A stretch of DNA of 64,000 nt from Croceibacter atlanticus HTCC2559 (GCF_000196315.1 NC_014230.1:1880001-1944000), one strand, 5' to 3'; counted from the first letter of the stretch, positions 1-9,831 are shown. Notes: a model not told the origin generated them from the letters alone. Numbers and translations: made by a program.

Positions 1-65
1 CCTATTATAGATAGAATACCAAGAATTAATATTAAAGTTGAATTAGGTAAATTTTGTTTTTCCAT
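1..65 (-). CDS. CCC-motif membrane protein, N-terminal fragment
   Basis: The reverse strand opens with ATG at 65-63 and stays open to the window edge, giving about 21 residues that begin MEKQNLPNSTLILILGILSI. The short polar start followed by a hydrophobic helix matches the start of the small Bacteroidota CCC-motif membrane proteins, which often sit next to DUF2752 genes, as here. The rest of the gene, including the cysteine motif, lies outside the window, so the family call rests on the N-terminus and the neighbour. Function unknown. Confidence 0.6.
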   Translation of the reverse strand, partial: MEKQNLPNSTLILILGILSII

Positions 66-121
66 GTGGATTAAGGTTTCTGATTAGGTAGTTTAAATAT
101 AGTAAATGTAAGTAATTGAAT

Positions 122-394
122 TTATAAATATTTTAGAAGATAGCTAACAACCATAACTAAAGCTGTTAAACCTCCTAAGATGGCTACAATTTTTCCGTAA
201 AATTTAACTGGGTAAAAAAAGTTTACGCCAACAAAAATGAGTAAACTAAGTAATGGGTAAACTGCAGGATACATTACAAAAGCGGCAGTAAATTCACCTT
301 GAATAAGAAGCGAAATTGATCGTTGTAGGCCACAGCCTAAACACTCAACCCCAAAGAACTTTTTATTTAGGCAAGGAAGCATGAAGTCTTCCAT
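122..394 (-). CDS. DUF2752 family membrane protein
   Basis: A 90-residue integral membrane protein. Residues 17-26 (ECLGCGLQRS) are the CxxCGxxR signature of DUF2752, followed by two hydrophobic segments (about 37-57 and 66-88). Two residues before the signature block a Cys (C8) is also present. The family has no established biochemical role. It lies 3 bp downstream of the T9SS-secreted protein gene and upstream of the CCC-motif gene on the same strand, so the three may be co-transcribed. The DUF2752/CCC-motif pairing is common in flavobacteria. Confidence 0.85.
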   Translation of the reverse strand: MEDFMLPCLNKKFFGVECLGCGLQRSISLLIQGEFTAAFVMYPAVYPLLSLLIFVGVNFFYPVKFYGKIVAILGGLTALVMVVSYLLKYL

Positions 395-397
395 GTA

Positions 398-2377
398 CTA
401 TCTATTATTTGAAACAGTGATTTTTTTAGAAAATGTTATGTTATCACTAGTCGTAATATTAACAACATAAATAGCTTCTTGAAGATTTCTAGTACTAAAA
501 GTATACACAGATTGTCCTTCTAGGTTTTGTTCGTTAATCACTTTTTTTCCAGTAATATCATATAGTGCAACAGATTTTAGATCTAAAGCATTAGGGTTTC
601 TTATTTCTAATTGAGAAGCTGAATTATTCTGGAAGACATCAAAGTTTTCAGCTGCAAAGTCTTTAGTGTCTAATACTTCCTGTTCTTGGAAAGTTAGGAA
701 GAAACGCCCATCATAATTTCCTGCTTGTAAGGTAGTGGTCCAAGAGTTGTAATTTATATCATAATAAACTCCTGTTTCACTATCTAAAATATAAACATTT
801 TCTGTATTAAAATTTTCAAAACTAGTGGCTGTAAACTTCACGTCCATTTGAGAATCTAAAACTAGCGAAAGTGGTATTTCTTCTGTAACATCAAAAGGTC
901 TTACATCTATATAATACTTGTCGTTATTGTTTAAAATAGCAGCATCAGAAGCTAATGAATTTCTAAGTCTGGCATCCATTGCATAGTCTACACCTCGAGA
1001 TGAGTTATGCCAAAAGCCTATAGAAATCTGCCTATTATAAGCGTGATTTAACTCTATATTTAGTTTTAACTTAGGAATGACTATAAGTTCATCTTCATCA
1101 AAATTTTCAGTAGTAATATTTTCTGAAGTATTTCTATGAAAAGTAGAGTTTGAAGAAGCTGTTTCTGGGATATAAGCTCTGTGCCTATTCTCAAAAGTAA
1201 ATGAGTTGTCTAAATTACTGGTCGTCTCAACAAAGAATCCTTGTGCTATTGGTAAGTAGCGTCTATCTCTAGCATCACCTTCTACACCTGTTTCAGAATT
1301 TGCGATTGGTTCACCATCATTTGTATACATAATGAAAGTAGCGCCAACAGACATTCCTGTAGTGCCACAATCAACAGGAGCAAAAGCTTCGTAACCTGCT
1401 TGATAATCTACAAGAAAATGAGACTGAACGCTAGGATCACTGTCATAAAAATAAGCAATACCAGTTGTATTATCTTTTCTAGTAATAGAGCCACACGATG
1501 TTAATGTTACTGGTACATCTGGAGTGTCTGGATCATTGTCATCATCTATATCAGAATTCACTGAGTGTTCTAATAAGAAGTAACTAAGGTCTAAAGCAGA
1601 TGGATAAGGGTTACCTATAAAAACAGAATGTCCTGGTGTTATAGGAGTAATACTTCCAATTTCTATAGTTCCAGAATTAGGACGTCCTCTAAAATCAAAA
1701 CGTTGTGCACTACCAGAATTGTTTACAACACCTTCGCCTGCATCAGATACTGTAGGATCTGCACCTGTTACACCTTTCATTGTAAAGCCATATCCTGCAG
1801 GTATAGTATAATCATCACCACCAACTTGTTGCCATCCTAAATAATCATCTCCAGTAGGGTAATAGAAAAACCAATAGCTTGGTAAAGATAGTGGTTCTGG
1901 GTCTGGTGTAGCGCTAGCGTCTCCAACAGAACTTTCATAACCACCAATTAATTTAACAGGAGATGAATAGGTTTTATCTACAGGTGTAAACAAAGTAGAC
2001 GATGGTCCAAATGTTGCATTACCATCAGCTAAAGTAACTCCAGAACTGTTTACAGCTACACTAACAGGAGATGTCCAGTTGTTATAATCCCATTGGTTGG
2101 TTGTACCTTCTTGGTATACAGATAGCAAACCGTCACCTTTGTTTAATTGATCTCCGCCATCACCTTGTATTAGTTGTGCTTCACGCCTTAAATAAATACT
2201 GGCTTCGGTTAATGTATCGTTTACATTCTTTGTAAGATTAACATCTTCTTTTACATATAAGATTTCATCTATGACATAAATAAATGTGTCATCTCCAGTA
2301 TTGGTAGGCTTTACCGATAACTGTGCTAAAGATACACCGCTTATTAAAATGCTAAGAATTGTAATAATACACTTCAT
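398..2377 (-). CDS. T9SS type A sorting domain-containing secreted protein
   Basis: A 659-residue exported protein. Residues 1-19 are a signal peptide (MKCIITILSILISGVSLAQ). The last 70 or so residues form a Por-secretion-tail type A domain, with the typical sequence LYDITGKKV and a closing KKITVS strand, which directs passage through the type IX system and surface attachment or release. The roughly 550 residues between are rich in Asp, Asn, Ser and Thr and match no domain I recognise; they look like adhesin or extracellular-matrix beta structure. A TTAAGG/CCTTAA inverted repeat lies just upstream at 2400-2416. Cargo function unknown. Confidence 0.85.
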   Translation of the reverse strand: MKCIITILSILISGVSLAQLSVKPTNTGDDTFIYVIDEILYVKEDVNLTKNVNDTLTEASIYLRREAQLIQGDGGDQLNKGDGLLSVYQEGTTNQWDYNNWTSPVSVAVNSSGVTLADGNATFGPSSTLFTPVDKTYSSPVKLIGGYESSVGDASATPDPEPLSLPSYWFFYYPTGDDYLGWQQVGGDDYTIPAGYGFTMKGVTGADPTVSDAGEGVVNNSGSAQRFDFRGRPNSGTIEIGSITPITPGHSVFIGNPYPSALDLSYFLLEHSVNSDIDDDNDPDTPDVPVTLTSCGSITRKDNTTGIAYFYDSDPSVQSHFLVDYQAGYEAFAPVDCGTTGMSVGATFIMYTNDGEPIANSETGVEGDARDRRYLPIAQGFFVETTSNLDNSFTFENRHRAYIPETASSNSTFHRNTSENITTENFDEDELIVIPKLKLNIELNHAYNRQISIGFWHNSSRGVDYAMDARLRNSLASDAAILNNNDKYYIDVRPFDVTEEIPLSLVLDSQMDVKFTATSFENFNTENVYILDSETGVYYDINYNSWTTTLQAGNYDGRFFLTFQEQEVLDTKDFAAENFDVFQNNSASQLEIRNPNALDLKSVALYDITGKKVINEQNLEGQSVYTFSTRNLQEAIYVVNITTSDNITFSKKITVSNNR

Positions 2378-2462
2378 ACTTTGTAAATTTGGGGTAAAAT
2401 TAAGGTTTTGCCTTAACTTGTCATAAACAATAAGGTTAAATATACATTATTTTTAATAATAT

Positions 2463-2663
2463 ATGAAGTCTAATAAAAATACACAATACCTTGGTTATTT
2501 GAGTCTTAGTGTTGGTGCTATACTCGTAATTTATAATCTTTCAGACAACAGTACTTCGCAACTCATAGGTTTTTTGGGGATTTGCTTTTTAATGTTCGGC
2601 ATTTATAAATTAATAAAACGTAATGATGATTTAGAACAATCTGAGATAGAGGATGAGCAATAA
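2463..2663 (+). CDS. Small two-helix membrane protein
   Basis: A 66-residue protein with two hydrophobic helices (about 10-27 and 32-52) and a charged C-terminal tail (KLIKRNDD then an acidic end). It overlaps the following Smr-domain gene: its last codons GAT GAG CAA TAA contain the ATG of the next gene, so the two are translationally coupled. I do not recognise a family. Function unknown; the coupling suggests it is a real gene and not a chance frame. Confidence 0.65.
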   Translation: MKSNKNTQYLGYLSLSVGAILVIYNLSDNSTSQLIGFLGICFLMFGIYKLIKRNDDLEQSEIEDEQ

Positions 2664-3207
2664 ATTTAACGTTGGCGATAGGATAGCGGTTATAGATGAT
2701 AATCTAGAAGGTTACATTAAACACATTGAGAATAATAATATCACTATTGAAGATGAAGATGGTTTTGAACTTCACTTTAATGAGAATGAGATTGTGCGTA
2801 TAGGAAAACCTCAATATAAAATTGATACCAAACACGTTGATTTTGAACAGATTTTGAAAGAAAAATCATCTGTTAAACGAGGTGCTAAAGAACGCGTAAA
2901 GCCTAAACAGCGAAACGCTCCAGCAATGGAGGTAGACTTACACATACATAAACTTACAAAGTCTGAACGTGGCCTAACGGCTTATGACAAGTTAAACCTG
3001 CAAATAGATACTGCTAAACGTAAGTTAGATTTTGCTATACAAAAGCGTATTCAGAAACTTGTATTTATTCACGGTGTAGGTGAAGGTGTCCTAAAAGCTG
3101 AGTTAGAAACTATGCTTAGACGCTACGATAACTTAAAGTATTATGATGCAGATTATAAAACCTATGGTTTAGGTGCTACAGAAGTTTATATATATCAAAA
3201 CTCTTAG
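2653..3207 (+). CDS. Smr domain-containing protein (MutS2-like C-terminal domain)
   Basis: A 184-residue protein with two parts. Residues 1-55 are a small beta-rich domain (FNVGDRIAVIDDNLEG) like the N-terminus of Bacteroidota DUF2027/Smr proteins. Residues 95-184 are an Smr domain, with the signature VDLHIHKL and the glycine motif IHGVGEGVLK. Smr domains are known as nucleases or RNA-binding modules; the stand-alone Bacteroidota forms are poorly studied. The MutS ATPase is absent, so this is not MutS2. Its TAG stop overlaps the TAA of the convergent lipoprotein gene (3204-3207). Confidence 0.85.
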   Translation: MSNKFNVGDRIAVIDDNLEGYIKHIENNNITIEDEDGFELHFNENEIVRIGKPQYKIDTKHVDFEQILKEKSSVKRGAKERVKPKQRNAPAMEVDLHIHKLTKSERGLTAYDKLNLQIDTAKRKLDFAIQKRIQKLVFIHGVGEGVLKAELETMLRRYDNLKYYDADYKTYGLGATEVYIYQNS

Positions 3208-4094
3208 TTGCCTTCAATAGTTATTTCTACATCTGGAACTTCAAGAATACCTAAATCATAAGTGCCTTGTATAGCTTGAATATCTTGACCACTAAACGTT
3301 AAGTTGGTTAACCTTACCAAAGTTCTAAACACAACTGTGTAGGTGTTTTCAATATTTACTTCTTCAGGAACATCAAAACTTTCAGTTTCATTTACATCTT
3401 TAAATCTTGCTATGCTATTGGCGCCAATATCATTTCTTGGGTTTCCGTCCATATCTTCATCTTCGTTTTTAGTTGGTATACCATCATTATCATCATCTGG
3501 ATCTAAGTAATCTGGATCTCCATCTTCATCTGTATCTAACAGCATAGTGTCTGGAGTATTTCCTAACTCTGCACTTGTAGGTACATTATCACCATCATCG
3601 TCTATATCTTGATAATCTAAAATACCATCGCCATCTGTGTCTTGCTGGCTATCTTCATTTTCTTCATCATTAGTTAAACCATCTCCATCTTCATCTTCAG
3701 TATCTGGAATAGCTGTTGTGGTTAAAGTAGCTGTACCACCATTTGTACTCACAAATTCTTGTAATACTCTTGGAGAAGTAGGAGGTATTTCATTACAAAA
3801 ATAACTGCTGCCTGTAATAGAGTTATCAAATGTTCTGTACACTAATTGGTTGCTTGTGTTTAAATCTATTGTTATAACGCCTAATTCTTCTCCTGTAAAA
3901 TCATTGTCTTCAAAAGAAAGGGAAATTGATTCAAAAATGTCATCATTATTAGTTTTGTAAAGCACTTTAGTTGTGCCTTCACCACATAATGAGAGATCTG
4001 CATCTTCAAAATCAAAACTGGTTACAATAATATCACCATCGTCACAAGACGCTAATACAGCTATAAATAGAAAAAGAAATAGGGTGCGAGTCAT
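3204..4094 (-). CDS. Calcium-repeat (TSP3-like) lipoprotein
   Basis: About 296 residues from the ATG at 4094. An upstream in-frame ATG at 4112 would add six residues, but the later start gives a clean lipoprotein signal (MTRTLFLFLFIAVLASC) with the lipobox cysteine at residue 16. The middle is very acidic, with repeated DxDxDGxxD units (TDGDGILD, DTDEDGDPD, PDDDNDGIP) typical of thrombospondin type 3 calcium-binding repeats. In flavobacteria these often join an exported head to an OmpA or beta domain; here only a short beta-rich tail follows. Probably envelope-anchored; function unknown. Confidence 0.75.
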   Translation of the reverse strand: MTRTLFLFLFIAVLASCDDGDIIVTSFDFEDADLSLCGEGTTKVLYKTNNDDIFESISLSFEDNDFTGEELGVITIDLNTSNQLVYRTFDNSITGSSYFCNEIPPTSPRVLQEFVSTNGGTATLTTTAIPDTEDEDGDGLTNDEENEDSQQDTDGDGILDYQDIDDDGDNVPTSAELGNTPDTMLLDTDEDGDPDYLDPDDDNDGIPTKNEDEDMDGNPRNDIGANSIARFKDVNETESFDVPEEVNIENTYTVVFRTLVRLTNLTFSGQDIQAIQGTYDLGILEVPDVEITIEGN

Positions 4095-4145
4095 TATCAA
4101 AATTTTCAACAAAATTAATTGAATTCCTATTGATAACGCTTCTGC

Positions 4146-4175
4146 TTGGGAATAATTTTATTTCTACTATTTTTG
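4146..4175 (+). promoter_or_regulatory. Sigma-A type promoter of the cysteine desulfurase gene
   Basis: TTG at 4146-4148 and TATTTTTG at 4168-4175 are separated by 19 nt, a full match to the Bacteroidota housekeeping consensus (TTG, 17-23 nt, TAnnTTTG). The start codon is 19 nt downstream of the -7 element, leaving a short leader. Confidence 0.65.
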
Positions 4176-4194
4176 CCGCTACTAGCAAACAATT

Positions 4195-5343
4195 ATGAGA
4201 AAAGTATATTTTGACAGTGCGGCCACAACGCAGGTAAGAAAAGAAGTCATTGAGAAAATGACGCAGGTAATGAGTGAGTGTTATGGAAACCCTTCATCTA
4301 CACATGCTTTTGGAAGAGCTGCAAAGACTTTAATAGAGCAGGCTCGAAAGGATGTTGCGAAACACTTAAATGTTTCTGCTGGCGAAATTATTTTCACTTC
4401 TGGAGGTACAGAGGCAGATAACCTGGCAATTTGCTCGTCTGTTAAAGATTTAGGGGTTACACGCATCATAACTTCAAGAATAGAGCACCACGCGGTTTTA
4501 CATACTGTACAGGAAATGCAAGACAAGCATAATGTTACGGTAGATTATGTAAACCTGAAAGATTGTGGGAGCATAGATAGTTCTCACCTCGAAGAGTTGC
4601 TAGGTAATAGTACCGAAAAAACATTGGTAAGCTTAATGCATATTAATAATGAGGTTGGTAATATGCTGGACATAAAAGCTGTTGCTAAACTTTGTAAATC
4701 TCATAATGCCTTATTTCATTGTGATACAGTACAATCTGTAGGTCATTTTAAGTTAGATTTTTCTGAAATACCAGTAGATTTTACAGCTGTAAGTGCTCAC
4801 AAATTTCACGGCCCAAAAGGTGTTGGTTTTGCATTTATTAGAAAAAATAGTGGTTTAAAACCTATGATTGTAGGTGGAAGCCAAGAGCGAGGTATTAGAG
4901 CAGGTACAGAAAGTGTGCACAATATTGTTGGTTTATCTGAAGCATTAAATATTTCTTATGCAAATTTAGAGGAAGAGAAATCCTACATAAAATCTTTAAA
5001 ACAATACTTTAAAGACCAACTACAAGAACATATTCCAGAAGCTTCTTTAAATGGAGGCTGCTCTGATAATGATAATAGCACCTATACCTTGCTTAATGTG
5101 TGTTTACCAATTGCAGCAGAAAAGGCAGTTTTACTTTTATTTCAACTAGATTTAAATGGTATTGCTTGCTCTAAAGGTAGTGCTTGCCAAAGTGGTAGTG
5201 GCCAAGCATCTCACGTTTTACAGGCAATTTTAGAAGACGATAAATTAAAGCGACCTTCAGTTAGATTTTCGTTCTCAAAATACAACACGAAAGAAGAAAT
5301 AGATTATGTGATTGGCGTACTCAAGAATTTTATGGAAAGCTAA
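4195..5343 (+). CDS. Cysteine desulfurase, IscS/NifS type
   Basis: A 382-residue PLP enzyme that takes sulfur from L-cysteine for Fe-S clusters, tRNA thiolation and cofactors. The PLP lysine is K203 in SAHKFHGPKG. The N-terminus has the family start VYFDSAATT and the cofactor-binding SGGTEADN. The persulfide cysteine is C331 in the loop CSKGSAC, the class I (IscS/NifS) arrangement. The gene stands alone, with its own promoter and no iscU, iscA or suf genes beside it, so its role may be general sulfur transfer, for example to tRNA; that part is inference. Confidence 0.92.
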   Translation: MRKVYFDSAATTQVRKEVIEKMTQVMSECYGNPSSTHAFGRAAKTLIEQARKDVAKHLNVSAGEIIFTSGGTEADNLAICSSVKDLGVTRIITSRIEHHAVLHTVQEMQDKHNVTVDYVNLKDCGSIDSSHLEELLGNSTEKTLVSLMHINNEVGNMLDIKAVAKLCKSHNALFHCDTVQSVGHFKLDFSEIPVDFTAVSAHKFHGPKGVGFAFIRKNSGLKPMIVGGSQERGIRAGTESVHNIVGLSEALNISYANLEEEKSYIKSLKQYFKDQLQEHIPEASLNGGCSDNDNSTYTLLNVCLPIAAEKAVLLLFQLDLNGIACSKGSACQSGSGQASHVLQAILEDDKLKRPSVRFSFSKYNTKEEIDYVIGVLKNFMES

Positions 5344-5350
5344 TTATTAA

Positions 5351-6025
5351 TTAGTTAACTATCTTACCATCAACCATTGTTAGTTTTCTATCTGCCATAT
5401 TTGCAAGTTCTTCGTTATGGGTTACAATAACAAAGGTTTGTCCAAATTCATCTCTAAGTTTAAAAAATAGTTGGTGTAAGTTTTCAGCACTTTCACTATC
5501 TAAATTTCCAGATGGTTCATCTGCTAAGATTACGGCAGGATTATTAATTAAAGCTCTGGCAACAGCAACACGTTGTTGCTCACCACCACTTAACTCAGAT
5601 GGTTTGTGATAAGCTCTTTTTTCAACACCTAAAAACGATAATAACTCCTTAGCTCTTTGCTCCGCTTGTGCTTTAGAGGTGCCTTTAATAAATGCTGGCA
5701 AGCATACATTCTCTAATGCTGTAAATTCAGGTAATAGTTGGTGAAACTGAAAAATAAACCCAATATGTTCATTTCTGAATTTAGAAAGTGATTTTCCTTT
5801 TAAGCTTGTAGCCTCTTTTGAATTTATAATAAGCTTTCCTTGAGTGTTCGAGTTGTTGTCTGAAGCATCAAGGGTACCTAATATTTGAAGTAATGTTGTT
5901 TTTCCAGCACCAGAAGCACCTACAATAGAGACAATCTCACGTTCTGCAATATGGAGATCAACGCCTTTTAAAACGTGTAAATCACCGTAGTGTTTATGAA
6001 TGTTTTCTGCTATAATCATGGGCAT
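5351..6025 (-). CDS. lolD: ABC transporter ATP-binding protein, LolD type
   Basis: A 224-residue ATPase with Walker [10 protein letters not shown] (about 36-44), Q-loop [10 protein letters not shown], signature [15 protein letters not shown], Walker [13 protein letters not shown] and switch His in VTHNEE. The Q-loop region and PSGNLD form are those of LolD/MacB-type ATPases, which power lipoprotein release from the inner membrane or extrude substrates. No membrane subunit is adjacent, as is usual in flavobacteria where lolCE lies elsewhere. Start: two ATGs occur at 6025 and 6019; either is possible. It follows the DUF5916 gene by 18 bp on the same strand. Confidence 0.82.
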   Translation of the reverse strand: MPMIIAENIHKHYGDLHVLKGVDLHIAEREIVSIVGASGAGKTTLLQILGTLDASDNNSNTQGKLIINSKEATSLKGKSLSKFRNEHIGFIFQFHQLLPEFTALENVCLPAFIKGTSKAQAEQRAKELLSFLGVEKRAYHKPSELSGGEQQRVAVARALINNPAVILADEPSGNLDSESAENLHQLFFKLRDEFGQTFVIVTHNEELANMADRKLTMVDGKIVN

Positions 6026-6043
6026 CTGTTAAGAATAACAAAG

Positions 6044-8476
6044 CTATGCTTTATTTCCGAATGAGTTTTTAAGATTATTATAATCTATAAAATATACCAA
6101 ACGTAGCGATAGTTGATTAAGGCTTGGTTGGTCAAATAACGTATTAAGACTTTCAGTATAATCTACAGTAGACTGGTCATCTTGATTAAATATTTGGTTT
6201 CTGTAAAGTAACGTTGCAACGCTACCAGGTGCAAACCTCCAGCTGTAAGAAAGATCGATATTCCAAATATTAAAATTGGTGTTAGGATCTCTATTTTCAG
6301 AATCTTCTGTGTCATAGGCAATTTGTGATCTAGTTCCGTCTTCATTAAGTTTAAAGAATACATCTTCGGTATAGTCTGCCACACTCCAGAAGTTTCTAAA
6401 CCTAAGGTTAAGGGCTTTAAATGGATCAAAATTAAAATTAGCAGAAATAGTATTTTCTAAAGAGGTACGATCACGTTGTCCTAGGAAAACATCATCACCA
6501 TTATTATCTATATAACCAAACTCTTTTTCATTTTGAGCGTAGTTACTACTAACCACTAGTAAAAATTTATCTGAAAAACGATATCTTGGAGAAACATTAA
6601 GTGAAAGGTTATCTTGAGGGTCTTCATAAAAATGCCTGAAACCTAGACTTAAATCTAATGCAAACTTCTTTCTATAATCTGAAGATATCCAGCCACGACC
6701 ACCAATACTTGAGCTATATGTAACAAATCTGCCAGGTAAACGCGGCTCAAAGTAATCTTGTGTGTCTGAGTCATAATACACATTACCACCAAAAGAAAAA
6801 CGCTCTATAGTATTAAAATATGCATCTACATTTATGTTATTATTAGTTTGCACGCTTGGTTTGTATAACCTGTTATGCCTAGCTGTTATAGAAAAACTGT
6901 AGTTGTTGAAACGTTTTGTAGGTTCAAATATTTGGTAGCTTGCTGCAGCTACGAAATTGTTAAAATTGTTTCTGAAAACTAAACCTAAATCATTAATATC
7001 ATAAGTTGTGTTGGCAAAGTCATGACCAACTCTATATCTGAAATTACCATCAATTTTAGCTATATCAAGTTCAGATAAAAAGCCAGAGGTAATGCCATCT
7101 GTATCCATTACATTGCTTACAATTGCTCTACCTGAAGCCCCAAATTTGTTGTTTTTGTCTGCAGTGTCAAATACAAAAGCACTTACATTGGCATCTCTAA
7201 AGTCTCCTTCTCTAGTAACGTTTGTGTTTACTAAAGAAATAGATGAGTTTCCATTAAACTGTTGATCTAATACAAATACATTATAATTTGCAAGTGGCTC
7301 TACCACAACTTCTCTTTTTGTATTTGTAACTGTATCTTCAATAATAGCTCTAGTTTCTTCTGTAATAGAATTTAAAAAACCAATCCCTAATTTGTCTTTG
7401 GTTCTTCCAGAAATCTTAAGAGCGTTTAGGAGGTTTACTTTTTGAGGGTTTTCAATATAACGTTCATTGGCATTTAAACGAGATCCTCTAGTTGGTCCAT
7501 TACCAATACGTCTTGAGAAGAAAATGCCACCTTTGTCAAAAAGTTCTGTACCTTCTGTAAAAAACTGTCTGTTTTCACCAAAAGTTTGTTCAAAAGGACC
7601 TAGGTTTAGTCTAACATTATCAAATGCAACTTGTCCAAAATCGGGTATTAGAGTCATATCTAATGTAAAGCTGTCACTTAAGCCATACTTTAAATCCATA
7701 CCTGCACTAAACTCTGTTTCTGTTACACCATCAAAATTAGTGACAATACCTTGTGCGAAAGGGAAAAAGGTTAACCTCACAGGTGGCTCTATATCTCTTA
7801 CGCCATTAATGGTAGCATTATATTGAGTCTCCCTACCAACTTCTCTATTTATATAATTATAGGTGTAAGTTTCATTACGATCTATAATACTTCGATACAT
7901 ATTCAAACTCCAATCCTGTATATCTTCCTCAGGAAAACGTAATGCGTTATAAGGTATTTTAAACTCTGCAAACCATCCACGGTCGTTAATAGTGGCTTTA
8001 GCATCAAACACAACATCATAACTAAAATCCTGCCTATTTTGAGATACTTTAGAGTCACCTATGGTACCAGCACTGGTAATGTAAAATCGAGTTTCATTAA
8101 TACTATCGTTGTAAGTATTTAAAGCAATAGAGATTACATCTGCCTGAACATTTATTTCGTCTCTTTGGCTAAACTGTCTTCTTATGGAAGAAGGATCGTC
8201 ATCATACATATATGCAGCAAAATAAACGGCACTATTATCGTATGCCATTTTTAGTATCGTACGGTGTGTTTTTGGCGCCTTACCCTCATTACTTGGTTGT
8301 AGCATATTAAAATCTGTATGTATAGGTAATGTTTGCCATACAGCATCGTCTAAGATACCATCTATTTTAGGTGGATTGCTAATACGTTCTGCAACGATAA
8401 TTTTAGATGGCTCTGTTTGAGCTGTAAGTATTGAAATAAAAAATAAGCTAAAAAATAAGGGTAAGGAGTAATTCAC
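6044..8476 (-). CDS. DUF5916 outer-membrane protein with N-terminal CBM9-like domain
   Basis: An 810-residue exported protein. Residues 1-19 are a signal peptide. Residues about 28-220 form a carbohydrate-binding-family-9-like beta-sandwich (PKIDGILDDAVWQ, then SAVYFAAYMYDD). The remaining 580 residues are the DUF5916 region, aromatic-rich alternating strands ending in an aromatic-containing LRLVYFIDY-type strand, predicted to be an outer-membrane barrel. The family is very common in Bacteroidota and its ligand is unknown; sugar or peptide binding is only a guess. It is followed by the LolD-type ATPase gene. Confidence 0.85.
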   Translation of the reverse strand: MNYSLPLFFSLFFISILTAQTEPSKIIVAERISNPPKIDGILDDAVWQTLPIHTDFNMLQPSNEGKAPKTHRTILKMAYDNSAVYFAAYMYDDDPSSIRRQFSQRDEINVQADVISIALNTYNDSINETRFYITSAGTIGDSKVSQNRQDFSYDVVFDAKATINDRGWFAEFKIPYNALRFPEEDIQDWSLNMYRSIIDRNETYTYNYINREVGRETQYNATINGVRDIEPPVRLTFFPFAQGIVTNFDGVTETEFSAGMDLKYGLSDSFTLDMTLIPDFGQVAFDNVRLNLGPFEQTFGENRQFFTEGTELFDKGGIFFSRRIGNGPTRGSRLNANERYIENPQKVNLLNALKISGRTKDKLGIGFLNSITEETRAIIEDTVTNTKREVVVEPLANYNVFVLDQQFNGNSSISLVNTNVTREGDFRDANVSAFVFDTADKNNKFGASGRAIVSNVMDTDGITSGFLSELDIAKIDGNFRYRVGHDFANTTYDINDLGLVFRNNFNNFVAAASYQIFEPTKRFNNYSFSITARHNRLYKPSVQTNNNINVDAYFNTIERFSFGGNVYYDSDTQDYFEPRLPGRFVTYSSSIGGRGWISSDYRKKFALDLSLGFRHFYEDPQDNLSLNVSPRYRFSDKFLLVVSSNYAQNEKEFGYIDNNGDDVFLGQRDRTSLENTISANFNFDPFKALNLRFRNFWSVADYTEDVFFKLNEDGTRSQIAYDTEDSENRDPNTNFNIWNIDLSYSWRFAPGSVATLLYRNQIFNQDDQSTVDYTESLNTLFDQPSLNQLSLRLVYFIDYNNLKNSFGNKA

Positions 8477-8619
8477 TGAAAATGAGGTGTTTTAATAAAT
8501 TGGGAATGTCTAAACAAAATTATTGTTCCAATGCTTTTCTTTTCATAAGGAAATGTTAAATAATTTTGTTTATTAATTTATTGAAATAGATAAACAAAAA
8601 TTACACTAATTTTACATAA

Positions 8620-9159
8620 ATGAAAGAGAAAACAGAAGTAGCAACATTTGCAAATGGTTGTTTTTGGTGTACGGAAGCCGTATTTCAACGCTTTAAGGGT
8701 GTAAACAAAGTACAGTCTGGATTTACTGGCGGAATGATTAAAAATCCGCCTTATAGAGAAGTTGTTTCAGGAAGAACTGGTCATGCAGAAGCTTTACAGA
8801 TTACCTTTAATCCAGATATTATTACTTTTAAAGAGCTTTTGTATGTGTTTTTTTCTACACACGATCCTACCACTTTAAATAGGCAAGGTGCAGATGTTGG
8901 TACACAATATAGGAGTGCTATATTTTACCATTCCAATAGTCAAAAAGAAATGGCTAAAGCTGTTATTAAAGAGTTAGATGCAGATACCATTTTTAATGCG
9001 CCTATAGTTACAGAGGTTACTGAAGCTTCTGAATTTTATGTGGCAGAAGAAGAACATCAAAATTTTTATAATAACCATCCTGAGTATGGATATTGTAAAT
9101 TTGTAATAGATCCTAAAATAAATAAAATACAGAAGTATTTCTCTGATAAACTAAATTAA
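8620..9159 (+). CDS. msrA: Peptide-methionine (S)-S-oxide reductase MsrA
   Basis: A 179-residue enzyme that reduces S-methionine sulfoxide in proteins. The catalytic motif is GCFWCTE at 13-19, with C14 as nucleophile and a second Cys at 17 where many MsrA have Gly. Family landmarks follow: SGFTGG, HAEALQITFNP, and THDPTTLNRQGADVGTQYRS. No MsrB domain is fused. There is no signal peptide, so it acts in the cytoplasm. The folE start is 3 bp after its stop, so the two are probably one operon. Confidence 0.95.
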   Translation: MKEKTEVATFANGCFWCTEAVFQRFKGVNKVQSGFTGGMIKNPPYREVVSGRTGHAEALQITFNPDIITFKELLYVFFSTHDPTTLNRQGADVGTQYRSAIFYHSNSQKEMAKAVIKELDADTIFNAPIVTEVTEASEFYVAEEEHQNFYNNHPEYGYCKFVIDPKINKIQKYFSDKLN

Positions 9160-9162
9160 AGA

Positions 9163-9762
9163 ATGGCATTATACCGAAATTTTGAAGAATTTAATATAGA
9201 AGTAACAGATGAAATAAAGTCTCAATTTTCTTCTATCATAACTAACTTAGGAGAAGATGTAGCGCGAGAAGGTATAGTAAAAACACCAGAACGTGCAGCA
9301 AAGGCAATGCAGTTTTTAACATCTGGATATGATATAGATGCTGCAGAGATCCTTAAAGGCGCTATGTTTAAAGAGGATTATAATGATATGGTTGTAGTAA
9401 AAAACATTGAGCTTTATTCACTTTGTGAACACCATATGTTACCATTTTTCGGTAAAGCCCATATAGCCTATATCCCTAATGGACATATTGTAGGACTTAG
9501 TAAACTACCAAGAGTTGTAGATGTGTTTGCAAGACGTTTACAAGTGCAAGAACGTTTAACTCACGACATTTTAGAATGTATTAATGATACATTAAAACCA
9601 AAAGGTGTTGCTGTTGTTATTGAGGCTAGCCATATGTGTATGATGATGCGTGGCGTGCAAAAGCAAAACAGCACTACAACAACATCTGGTTTTAGAGGAC
9701 AGTTTGAAGCTCAGGAGACTAGAAATGAGTTTCTTAAACTTATTAGTAGCGATTTAGCTTAG
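9163..9762 (+). CDS. folE: GTP cyclohydrolase I
   Basis: A 199-residue enzyme that converts GTP to 7,8-dihydroneopterin triphosphate, the first step to folate and the likely source for queuosine-type precursors. Zinc ligands are visible: C88 and H91 in LCEHHMLPF and C159 in [32 protein letters not shown] is the long conserved helix region, seen here at about 111-133. Full length for the family. It follows msrA by 3 bp. Confidence 0.96.
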   Translation: MALYRNFEEFNIEVTDEIKSQFSSIITNLGEDVAREGIVKTPERAAKAMQFLTSGYDIDAAEILKGAMFKEDYNDMVVVKNIELYSLCEHHMLPFFGKAHIAYIPNGHIVGLSKLPRVVDVFARRLQVQERLTHDILECINDTLKPKGVAVVIEASHMCMMMRGVQKQNSTTTTSGFRGQFEAQETRNEFLKLISSDLA

Positions 9763-9831
9763 AGAGAACACAACAATTTCGGCATCTTTTTTGTTATTAA
9801 GATATAGATTCATCAATTTAAATTAATCAAC

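Noticed and set aside
1628-1840. A plus-strand open frame of 70 codons inside the T9SS protein gene.
   Set aside because: It is the antisense of a real coding region, with a residue pattern rich in Ser, Thr, Cys and Arg that follows from reverse reading of Asp/Asn/Ser codons.
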